Made by a program: the position numbers and the translations under genes. A stretch of DNA of 64,000 bases from Cellulomonas fengjieae (GTDB lineage Bacteria; Actinomycetota; Actinomycetes; Actinomycetales; Cellulomonadaceae): positions 2,170,001 to 2,234,000 of the forward strand of contig NZ_CP074404.1 in the NCBI RefSeq assembly GCF_018388465.1. The letters are read 5' to 3'. Shown piece after piece: positions 1 through 9,101 of the stretch; the stretch's first letter is position 1, and every line of letters begins with the position of its first letter. The notes beneath the pieces are model-generated. The model searched no databases, was not told where the DNA came from, and was given only the letters and a program-made list of their open reading frames with translations.

Positions 1-372
1 CCCGTCGGCCCAGCTGAGGGCGGTCGAGGCGTGGGAGTTCTCGACGACGTCGTGCTCGGACTCGGCGCGGCTCGGGTAGCCGGACAGGCCGCCCTTGCTG
101 CGCAGCCGGGAGAAGTCGCGTCGGCCGGTCAGCAGCTTGTGCACGTACGCCTGGTGGCCCGTGTCGAACACCATGGTGTCCAGCGGCGACTCGAAGACCC
201 GGTGCATCGCGATCGTCAGCTCGACGACCCCGAGGTTGGGCCCGAGATGGCCACCCGTGCGGGAGACCTGCTCGACCAGGAACGTGCGGATCTCGCCGGC
301 CAGGTCGTCAGCCTGCTGCGAGGTGAGACGGCGCACGTCGTGCGGTGAGCTGATGCGGTCGAGCTGACCCAT
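1..372 (-). CDS. dxs: 1-deoxy-D-xylulose-5-phosphate synthase, N-terminal part (cut by window edge)
   Basis: The first 124 residues of a Dxs protein are present; the rest lies beyond the left edge. Dxs condenses pyruvate and glyceraldehyde 3-phosphate with thiamine diphosphate to start the MEP isoprenoid pathway in the cytoplasm. The visible part has the family signature: an N-terminal [12 protein letters not shown] helix, then [14 protein letters not shown] and [16 protein letters not shown], whose histidine contacts thiamine diphosphate. The ATG is preceded by a purine-rich GGAGGAGG site. The polyprenyl synthase at 39358 could use products of this pathway. Confidence 0.95.
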   Translation of the reverse strand, partial: MGQLDRISSPHDVRRLTSQQADDLAGEIRTFLVEQVSRTGGHLGPNLGVVELTIAMHRVFESPLDTMVFDTGHQAYVHKLLTGRRDFSRLRSKGGLSGYPSRAESEHDVVENSHASTALSWADG

Positions 373-506
373 GGTGAGCCTCCTCCTCCGGTGCGCGGCG
401 ACGATGCCCGCACCGTGCGGACGCCGGAAATCCCTGCCCACACTGTAGGCCGACCTGGCTGAGCACACCTGGTCGCGCAGGTCAGCAGGGTGTGCGGGAC
501 CCGTGA

Positions 507-2700
<2,194 letters not shown>

Positions 2701-2704
<4 letters not shown>

Positions 2705-3387
2705 GCTCGCCGACACCGGACGGGCGCGGCGCGCGCGCGGAGCTCGCGGAGCTGTGCGCGCGCGGTGTCGACTGGCGCGTCGACCCCGCACGCGTCCTGG
2801 GCGACGTGTCGAGCGCCCGTCCCGCCGCGGTGCTGGTGCTGTTCGGCGCCCTGGACCCGGCTCCCGCCCGCACCGGCTCCCCCGCGGTCGCCCGCGACCT
2901 GGACGTGCTGCTGCAGCGGCGCGCCGGCACCCTCGGCCACCACGCCGGGCAGATCGCGTTCCCCGGGGGTCGGCTCGAGCCGTCCGACGCCGGGCCGCGG
3001 GAGGCGGCCCTGCGCGAGGCGGTCGAGGAGGTCGGGCTGGACCCCACCGGCGTCGAGGTGCTCGGCACCCTGCCACCCCTGCCCGTGCCGGTCAGCAACC
3101 ACCTGGTGACGCCGGTCCCCGCGTGGTGGACACGTCCGTCCCAGGTCGCCGCGGTCGACCACGCCGAGACGGTGGACGTGTTCCGGGTGCCGGTCGCCGA
3201 CCTGCTCGACCCCGACAACCGCGCCAGCGTCGAGCACACCCGCTGGGGCCGCGCGGTCCGGACGCCCGCGTTCACCGTCGACGGCGTGCTCGTCTGGGGC
3301 TTCACGGCGATCGTGCTGTCCCGGATGTTCGACGCGCTCGGCTGGGCGGTGCCGTACGACGTCCGCCGGATCGTGGCGGTGCGCTGA
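2701..3387 (+). CDS. NUDIX hydrolase, CoA pyrophosphatase type
   Basis: A 228-residue protein with a complete Nudix box (G-x5-E-x7-REAVEEVGL, about residues 96-118). Directly before it is the UPF0035/NuCoA signature LLQRRAGTLGHHAGQIAFPGG, seen in enzymes that cleave coenzyme A and acyl-CoA to 4-phosphopantetheine compounds and 3',5'-ADP. The ATG overlaps the upstream stop as ATGA, so it is translationally coupled to the amidotransferase gene. The next gene begins one base after its stop. Confidence 0.85.
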
Positions 3388-3388
3388 C

Positions 3389-4258
3389 GTGGTGCATCCC
3401 CTCCTGGAGATCGACGTCACACAGGAGCTGGTCCGCTCGCTCCTGCGCGAGCAGCACCCCGACCTCGCCGACCTGCCGCTGTCCTGGGCGGGCACCGGCT
3501 GGGACAACGCGCTGTGGCGGGTCGGGGAGCACCTGACCGCCCGCTTCCCCGTGCGGGAGGTCTCCGCTCCCCTGGTGACCCACGAGCAGCGCTGGTTGCC
3601 CGTGCTGGCGCCGCTGCTCCCCGTCGACGTGCCCGTGCCCGTCCGGGTCGGCGTGCCGTCGGCCGCGTACCCGTGGGCGTGGAGCGTCGTGCCGTGGTTC
3701 GACGGGGTCCCGGCGCACCACACCCCGGTCCCGGACCGCACCGCGTGGGCGCCGCAGCTCGCGGAGTTCTTCCTCGCGCTGCACCGACCGGCTCCCGCGG
3801 ACGCTCCGGCCAACCCGTTCCGGGGCGTGCCGCTCGACCCCCGCGCGGAGGTGCTCGTCGAGCGCGTGGAGCGGCTGGGCCTGCCGGACGCCGACCGCAT
3901 CCTCGAGCGCCGGCGTGACCTGGCCGCCGCCCCGCCGTGGGACGGCCCACCCCTCTGGCTGCACGGCGACCCGCATCCCGCCAACCTGCTGGCGCACGAC
4001 GGGCGCCTGCGCGCCGTCATTGACTTCGGCGACGTGACCTCGGGCGACCCGGCCTCGGACCTGGCGACCGCGTGGCTCACGTTCGATGCCGAGGGCCGCG
4101 CCCGGCTGCGGGAACGGCTGGCGTACGACAGCTCGACGTGGCGGCGCGCGCAGGCCTGGGCGCTGCACATGGCGGTCGTCCTGCAGATGCACCCCGTCGA
4201 CCATCCGCACCTCGCCGAGATCGGTCGGCACGGGATCTCGCAGGCGCTCTCGGACTGA
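3389..4258 (+). CDS. Aminoglycoside phosphotransferase (APH) family kinase
   Basis: A 289-residue protein with the APH/choline-kinase fold. It shows the catalytic loop HGDPHPANLL (His192, Asp194) and the metal-binding IDFGD motif about 18 residues later. An N-terminal GTGWDN segment sits where the nucleotide loop would be. The family includes antibiotic, homoserine and sugar kinases; the substrate here is unknown, and chromosomal copies in a housekeeping run are usually not resistance genes. It begins at GTG one base after the Nudix gene and is the last gene of the guaB1 run. Confidence 0.8.
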   Translation: MVHPLLEIDVTQELVRSLLREQHPDLADLPLSWAGTGWDNALWRVGEHLTARFPVREVSAPLVTHEQRWLPVLAPLLPVDVPVPVRVGVPSAAYPWAWSVVPWFDGVPAHHTPVPDRTAWAPQLAEFFLALHRPAPADAPANPFRGVPLDPRAEVLVERVERLGLPDADRILERRRDLAAAPPWDGPPLWLHGDPHPANLLAHDGRLRAVIDFGDVTSGDPASDLATAWLTFDAEGRARLRERLAYDSSTWRRAQAWALHMAVVLQMHPVDHPHLAEIGRHGISQALSD

Positions 4259-4278
4259 TCCGGTGGGATGCTGGCTCG

Positions 4279-4695
4279 ATGGCGCACGAGCCGAACGGCA
4301 CCTCCGACGTCGACGCCTTCCTCGCGGCCGTCGATCACCCGGTCCGCCGTCGCGACGCGCTGGCGCTCGCTGCCCTGATGGCGCGGGTGACCGGTGAGCA
4401 ACCACGCATGTGGGGCCCGAGCATCGTCGGCTTCGGTACCCACCACTACGTGTACCCCTCGGGTCGTGAGGGCGACACGCCCGCCACCGCCTTCTCACCG
4501 CGCAAGGCGGCGACCACGATCTACCTCGCCGACGGGACCGAGGCGCACGCCGAGCTGCTCGGTGTCCTCGGTCCGCACACGCTCGGCAAGGGCTGTCTGT
4601 ACGTCAAGGACCTCGAGACGGTCGACCCGGGCGTGCTCGAGCAGATCCTGCGCCGCTCGTACGCCGCGGTGACCGAGGGGACGTTCGGCGGTTGA
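4279..4695 (+). CDS. DUF1801 domain protein
   Basis: A 138-residue small alpha/beta protein matching DUF1801 (YdhG-like). Typical features are the central GFGTHHYVYPSGREG, the FSPRKAATTIYL strand and the C-terminal GKGCLYVKDLETVD. The function of the family is unknown. The ATG was chosen because the domain begins right after it and because GATGCT, a weak -10-like hexamer, ends 6 bases upstream, which may make it leaderless. No ribosome site is visible. Confidence 0.8.
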   Translation: MAHEPNGTSDVDAFLAAVDHPVRRRDALALAALMARVTGEQPRMWGPSIVGFGTHHYVYPSGREGDTPATAFSPRKAATTIYLADGTEAHAELLGVLGPHTLGKGCLYVKDLETVDPGVLEQILRRSYAAVTEGTFGG

Positions 4696-4712
4696 GTGTC
4701 GGTGGTCGCTCC

Positions 4713-4718
4713 TAGCCT
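4713..4718 (+). promoter_or_regulatory. Leaderless promoter, -10 TAGCCT, for the arginase-family gene
   Basis: TAGCCT ends 6 bases before the ATG at 4725. There is no ribosome site in the gap, so transcription should begin at or next to the ATG. A TTGAGT hexamer lies 15 bases upstream of it. Confidence 0.6.
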
Positions 4719-4724
4719 GGCCCG

Positions 4725-5627
4725 ATGTCCAACCGCACGCTCGGCGTCCTCGGGGTGCCTTCCAGCGCAGCAGCCCACGCACCCGGTCTCGAACGCTCTC
4801 CCGCGGCGCTGCGCGCAGCCGGGCTGCTCACTGCGCTCGGGGCGTCGGGCCGCGCCGTGGTCGACCACGGCGACACCCCGCAGGCCCGGTGGCGCCCCGA
4901 CCCGCCGGAGCGGTCCAACCCGCACGACGTCGCCCGGGTCCGCGCGGGCCTGCAGGACGTGCGCGAGGCGCTCGGCCCGGTCCTGGCGTCCGGGCACCTG
5001 CCGGTCGTCCTCGGCGGCGAGTGCACCGTGACGCTCGCCGTGCTGGCGGCGTCGGCCGAGCGGGGCCTGGACCTCGGACTCGTCTACGTCGACGGCGGGC
5101 AGGACCTCCACGTGCCCGCCGACCACCCGGACGAGCCGATCGCGGACTCCATGGGCGTCGCGCACCTGCTCGACCTGCCCGGTGCACACGACGACCTGGC
5201 GGGCCTGGGTCCGCGCCGACCGCTCCTGGCTCCCGACCGGCTGTGCTTCGTCGGCTTCGCGGACGACGACGAGGACGTGCACGGCCTGGTCCAATCCGTG
5301 CGCATCCCGGCGGAGGTCGTGCACCAGGACCCGCGGGCGGCCGCGCACCAGGCCCTGGCCGCGGTGGCGCACGCGGCCGACGGGTTCATCGTCCACCTCG
5401 ACGTCGACGTGCTGGACACGTTTACCCTGCCGCTCGCGGACATCCCGCAGTACGGCCGCGGGCTGACCCCGTCCGTCCTGCAGGAGCTCCTGGCCGGGCT
5501 CATGTCCGCGCCCGGCTGGTCGGGCCTGGTCCTGGTGGAGGCCAACCCGGATCGCGACGACGAGAACGGCACCGCGATGCGGGCGCTGGTCGACCTCGTG
5601 GGCGCGGCGGTCAGCGCCTCCCGCTGA
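4725..5627 (+). CDS. Arginase/ureohydrolase-fold protein with substituted metal ligands
   Basis: A 300-residue protein of the arginase/agmatinase/formiminoglutamase fold. The four landmark regions are present but changed. The GGDH motif is GGECT, with Cys100 in place of the first histidine. DAHxD reads DGGQD, with Gly125 in place of the second histidine. LDVDVLD (Asp226, Asp228) and Glu272 are kept. Two of the six usual manganese ligands are therefore missing, so ordinary ureohydrolase activity is doubtful. The gene has its own leaderless promoter and is followed by a short hairpin, so it seems to be a single-gene unit. Confidence 0.75.
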   Translation: MSNRTLGVLGVPSSAAAHAPGLERSPAALRAAGLLTALGASGRAVVDHGDTPQARWRPDPPERSNPHDVARVRAGLQDVREALGPVLASGHLPVVLGGECTVTLAVLAASAERGLDLGLVYVDGGQDLHVPADHPDEPIADSMGVAHLLDLPGAHDDLAGLGPRRPLLAPDRLCFVGFADDDEDVHGLVQSVRIPAEVVHQDPRAAAHQALAAVAHAADGFIVHLDVDVLDTFTLPLADIPQYGRGLTPSVLQELLAGLMSAPGWSGLVLVEANPDRDDENGTAMRALVDLVGAAVSASR

Positions 5628-5647
5628 CGCCCGACCGCCTCCGGGCG
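5628..5647 (+). terminator. Short GC hairpin after the arginase-family gene
   Basis: CGCCCG and CGGGCG form a 6-base-pair stem with an 8-base loop immediately after the stop codon. There is no U tract. It is weak evidence for termination. Confidence 0.35.
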
Positions 5648-5691
5648 GGTGACATCGTGGCGGTCCGCCCCGCCGCGGCACGTCGCACGCC

Positions 5692-7023
5692 ATGATGTCC
5701 GCCGTGACCGACGCATCGACCACCACCTCCGCACCACCTGCTGGCCTGCGTGCCTGGCTGCGCGACCTCGGCACGGTCGTGGCCCAGGGTGTGCGCCTGT
5801 GGCTGCGCAGCTGGCCGCTGCTGCTCGTGATCGCCCTGCTAGCCGTGGCCGGACGGCACGCCGCAGGGTGGGCCGCCGTCAACGCGTCGAGCGTGAACAA
5901 CACGCTCGGCTGGGCGGTGCTCGTGCTCGCCCCGCTGAGCATGGTCGCGGGGATCGTCGCGATGCTGCACGTCCTGCGGCGCGACCTGCCGGCGCTCGAC
6001 GCCATCGGGCGCTCCCGGGGCCCCGACGACGCCCCCGGCCACGAGCGCGGGCTGGTCGACGTGCTGGCCTCGGTGTTCGTGCCGTTCCTCGCGCTGTACG
6101 CGTCGTACGGGCTCCTGGCCGAGGACCGGGCCCGCTTCCTCAACACGGCGACCTACCGCGAGTTCATCGAGAACGGGTTCTCGCTCACGGGCGACGGTCC
6201 CGACGGCGGCTTCGTCGACCTGGCCACGGGTTGGGGCCTGGTCGCCCTGGTGGTGGTGGCCGTCGTGCTCCGCTGGCTCCTGGGCCGGTGGGAGGCGCGC
6301 AGTCACCGGCGGGCGATCGCGTTCGGCGGTGCGTACGTCGAGGCGTTCTGGCTCCTGGCGGTGGCGGCCTTCGCGACGCAGCTCCTGGACGAGGTCTGGG
6401 CCTGGATCGAGAGCCGGCGCGCCGTCTCCATCGTCCTCGACTGGTGGCTCACGCTGCTCGACGCGCTCGGCCCGGTGGCAGGTCCCGTCGACGCGGCCGT
6501 GAACGCCGCCGCGGGGGTGCTGGGCAACCTCGACGACCTCGTCGTGATCCCGCTCGCGTGGCTGACCGTCGGTGCGGTCGTCTACGGGCACAAGCTCGCG
6601 GCTCCACCGAAGCGCGAGCCGCGCATCCGGCTCGCCGCGTGGCAGCGGCTGCCCGCCCCCGTGCGCCGCTGGACCACCGAGGCTGCCGCTCCCGTCGTGG
6701 GCGACGTGCGGGGCCGCTTCACCGCACTCGTCGACGGGCTGCGCCGCCTGGCGATCGCCGGCCTGGGCACGATGCTGGTGTTCGCGCTCGCCTTCCTTGC
6801 CGCGACCCGGATCGAGGAGGGCCTCCTCCTGCTCGCTCGCGCGGTCAGCGGGCCGCGGGACGTCGACACCTGGCTCGCGTTCGCGCCCATGGTGACGTCG
6901 GTCGCGACGGCCCTCGGCCTGACGGTGACGATGGCGCTCCTCGCGGCCGGCGTGGACCGCATCCTCGCGGGACAGCACGCCGCAGCGCTCGCTGCGCCGG
7001 CGCAGGTGGCGCCGGCCGGGTAG
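5692..7023 (+). CDS. Multi-pass membrane protein of unknown function
   Basis: A 443-residue protein with about seven or eight hydrophobic stretches, among them around residues 43-60, 76-100, 185-200, 225-245, 358-378 and 405-430. The loops between them are arginine-rich or acidic, and a charged segment (PPKREPRIR) lies near residue 305. I recognise no family. It starts at one of two adjacent ATG codons (5692 or 5695) and has no clear ribosome site. It converges on the three-gene operon at 7035-8979 with an 11-base gap, so the two units probably influence each other's 3' ends. A link in function is only a guess. Confidence 0.7.
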   Translation: MMSAVTDASTTTSAPPAGLRAWLRDLGTVVAQGVRLWLRSWPLLLVIALLAVAGRHAAGWAAVNASSVNNTLGWAVLVLAPLSMVAGIVAMLHVLRRDLPALDAIGRSRGPDDAPGHERGLVDVLASVFVPFLALYASYGLLAEDRARFLNTATYREFIENGFSLTGDGPDGGFVDLATGWGLVALVVVAVVLRWLLGRWEARSHRRAIAFGGAYVEAFWLLAVAAFATQLLDEVWAWIESRRAVSIVLDWWLTLLDALGPVAGPVDAAVNAAAGVLGNLDDLVVIPLAWLTVGAVVYGHKLAAPPKREPRIRLAAWQRLPAPVRRWTTEAAAPVVGDVRGRFTALVDGLRRLAIAGLGTMLVFALAFLAATRIEEGLLLLARAVSGPRDVDTWLAFAPMVTSVATALGLTVTMALLAAGVDRILAGQHAAALAAPAQVAPAG

Positions 7024-7034
7024 GGCGCGCCGGT

Positions 7035-7676
7035 TCAGCCCTGGCGGTCCGGCACCTCGAGCAGGACGTACTGCGGCATCTGCCACCACAGCACCACGTC
7101 GGCGATCTCCACGTCGTCGGGGACGACGACCACCGGCGACACGGACCACGTCTCGGGCCGGGGCGGCGTGCTCTGCTCCGACAGGACGTCGTCGAGGTCG
7201 CCCAGCGACGGTCGCGGCCCCGGCGTGTCCGCCGGGACGCACGGGACCACCGCCTGCAGCGCACCCCCGCTGTTCCACTCGTACACGTAGCGCGTCCCGG
7301 TCGCGTCCCGCACCGCGAGCGAGCAGCCGGTGAGCACGACGTCGGGATCGGCACTCAGCGTGAGGTCCACCTGGACCGCCCGGGTGCCGGCCGGCAGCGT
7401 CATGTCGTCCGGCAGCACCGGCGCGTCATCGACGCCGTCGAGGCGCACCTGCACGTCGACCGGCATGGTGCCCCCGACGCCGTCGAGGACGCGCTGGCGG
7501 AACTGGATGCTCTCGCCACCCTCGGCGGTCGCCGGGCGACGCAGGTCCTGCTGCCACCACATCGTCCGGACGCGGTCCCCCGACGCCGCGAGGGCGAGCA
7601 CGAGAGCAGCCGGCAGGGCGACCAGCGCCCAGCGGTTGCGCCGCCACCACCCCGGCGCCGTGCCGGCCGCGCTCAC
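7035..7676 (-). CDS. Membrane-anchored extracytoplasmic protein, third gene of an unknown operon
   Basis: A 213-residue protein with a basic start (WWRRNR), one hydrophobic segment at about residues 14-33, and a beta-rich outer region. It has a PADDMTLPAGTRAVQVDLTL-like strand pattern and two cysteines (TGCS and VPCVP) that could form a disulfide outside the cell. The layout matches its two upstream neighbours, though sequence similarity is low. The GTG start overlaps the upstream stop as GTGA. I do not recognise a named family. Confidence 0.72.
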   Translation of the reverse strand: MSAAGTAPGWWRRNRWALVALPAALVLALAASGDRVRTMWWQQDLRRPATAEGGESIQFRQRVLDGVGGTMPVDVQVRLDGVDDAPVLPDDMTLPAGTRAVQVDLTLSADPDVVLTGCSLAVRDATGTRYVYEWNSGGALQAVVPCVPADTPGPRPSLGDLDDVLSEQSTPPRPETWSVSPVVVVPDDVEIADVVLWWQMPQYVLLEVPDRQG

Positions 7677-8296
7677 GGCTGCACGTCCGAGGACCTGGTG
7701 GCGACGACCGGCGTGTCGTCGGCGGCCCACGCGTCGGCGTCGGCCCGCGTCAGCCCGAGATCGATCTCGGCGACGTCGTCGCGACGCTGGTCCTTCTGCT
7801 CCAGCCCGATGCGCAGCCGCGCTCCGGGCACCGCCTCGGGCGGGAGCTCGACCTGCACGGTCGCGTAGCGCGGGATCCCGGGCTGCGACGTGCCGGGCAG
7901 GAACGTCGAGCGCCCGCCGGTGAAGACCCGGTAGGTGCGGCCGTCCCCGCCGAGCAGCTCCGCGAACCCGAGCGCGCGCGGCTGCCCCTTGGTCTCGATC
8001 GTCAGCGGGACCGCGAGCCACACGCCCGGCGTGGCGAGCAGCGTGGAACCGTCGCCGGGGTCGAGGACCGTCGAACCGGTGGGTGCACCGGCCGTCAGGT
8101 GCGCGTAGCGGAGCTGGACCCGCTCGCCGACGGCTGCGGGGCGGACGAACGAGGCCTGGACGCGCTCGTCGACCGGGAACGCGGCGACGACGACGTGCCC
8201 CACGGCGAGCGCCGCCAGCACGGCCGCGCCCGCACCGAGCGTCTGGGCCCGGGGACGGCGCGGCGCAGGGACGGGGCCCGGTGTCGGCGTGCTCAC
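7673..8296 (-). CDS. Membrane-anchored extracytoplasmic protein, second gene of an unknown operon
   Basis: A 207-residue protein. It has a proline/arginine-rich cytoplasmic tail, one membrane segment at about residues 20-40 ([20 protein letters not shown]) and a beta-sandwich-like domain. That domain has a GVWLAVPLTIETKG strand followed by a LLGGDGRTYRV strand, the pattern seen in DUF4352-type domains. It overlaps both neighbours by four bases (GTGA), so the three products are probably made in equal amounts. No catalytic residues are evident, which suggests a structural or binding role (inference). Confidence 0.72.
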   Translation of the reverse strand: MSTPTPGPVPAPRRPRAQTLGAGAAVLAALAVGHVVVAAFPVDERVQASFVRPAAVGERVQLRYAHLTAGAPTGSTVLDPGDGSTLLATPGVWLAVPLTIETKGQPRALGFAELLGGDGRTYRVFTGGRSTFLPGTSQPGIPRYATVQVELPPEAVPGARLRIGLEQKDQRRDDVAEIDLGLTRADADAWAADDTPVVATRSSDVQP

Positions 8297-8979
8297 GCGT
8301 CGCCCTCCGCGTCGGCGTCGGACCGGGCCGCCCGAACGTCGAGCTCGGCCTGCAGCGTGGTGGTGGGGTCCCACCACGCCATGGTCGGGTCGAGGCTGCC
8401 GCTGCGCCACGTGTGCCGCTGGAGCAGCACGGTCGCGGTGGTGGGCGGCTCGACGGACCCCTCCTGCTCGAACAGGAACACGGCCTCGTACGTCAGGCCC
8501 GGCTGCACCGGGCTGAGCGACGAGCCGTCCTCCAGGAGCGCGATCGACGTGCTGGTGACCCCCGGGACCACGAGGCCGGTCTCCTTGACCAGGCCCTCCA
8601 CGTCGGTGAGCGTGAGCGCGTCACGCAGCGTGACGCCGAGGATGCCGGCGTCGCTCGTGTTGCGCAGTGTCGCGACGACACCGATCCACCGGTTGCCGTC
8701 CTCGGTCAGGTACTGCCCCGGCAGGTCGGTGGTCCACACGACTCGGTGCACGGTCAGCTCGAACGGTGCGACCTCGACCGGCGTGTCGAGCACGAGGACC
8801 TCGGGAGCGTCCTGCGTCTGCTCCTGGAGGCCGCCGAACGCCGCCGTGACCGCGAGGAGCACGACCGCGCCGCCCATGCCGATGCGCCGCAGGGGCTGGT
8901 CGAGTACGCGGCGCGCGACGGTGCTGCCGCTGCTGCGCGCGCGGGCGCGCAGGTCAGCGGGGGCGGCGGGTCCGGACAC
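8293..8979 (-). CDS. Membrane-anchored DUF4352-like protein, first gene of an unknown operon
   Basis: A 228-residue protein. A short basic N-terminus and a membrane segment at about residues 36-51 (MGGAVVLLAVTAAFGG) are followed by an outer domain resembling DUF4352. That domain has an FELTVHRVVWT strand, then RWIGVVATLRNTSD, a LTLTDVEG strand and a LSPVQPGLTYEAVFLFE edge. The GTG at 8979 was chosen over an ATG 72 bases upstream because a TACACT -10 ends 7 bases before it, which means the transcript starts here. It is the head of a three-gene, translationally coupled operon. Confidence 0.72.
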   Translation of the reverse strand: MSGPAAPADLRARARSSGSTVARRVLDQPLRRIGMGGAVVLLAVTAAFGGLQEQTQDAPEVLVLDTPVEVAPFELTVHRVVWTTDLPGQYLTEDGNRWIGVVATLRNTSDAGILGVTLRDALTLTDVEGLVKETGLVVPGVTSTSIALLEDGSSLSPVQPGLTYEAVFLFEQEGSVEPPTTATVLLQRHTWRSGSLDPTMAWWDPTTTLQAELDVRAARSDADAEGDA

Positions 8980-8986
8980 GCGCCCG

Positions 8987-8992
8987 AGTGTA
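8987..8992 (-). promoter_or_regulatory. Leaderless promoter, -10 TACACT, for the anchored-protein operon
   Basis: TACACT on the minus strand ends 7 bases before the GTG at 8979. It decides the start codon and drives all three genes down to 7035. Confidence 0.6.
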
Positions 8993-9050
8993 GGGGCGCG
9001 TGCGGCCGGCCGCGCCGCCCCAGCGGGTGAGGTCGCTGGGCCATGACGCA

Positions 9051-9090
9051 CGACGGCCCCCGAGCACCTCGCGGTGGTCGGGGGCCGTCG
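9051..9090 (-). terminator. Terminator hairpin of acnA
   Basis: A perfect 13-base-pair stem (9051-9063 with 9078-9090) with a 14-base loop, which can add four inner pairs, lies 12 bases beyond the acnA stop. There is no U tract, as is common for GC-rich actinobacterial terminators. Confidence 0.75.
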
Positions 9091-9101
9091 CGCCGCGCAG
9101 A

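Noticed and set aside
3389-4258. Aminoglycoside resistance gene
   Set aside because: The APH fold is shared by many housekeeping kinases; the gene is embedded in a nucleotide-metabolism run, with no mobile element or composition shift.
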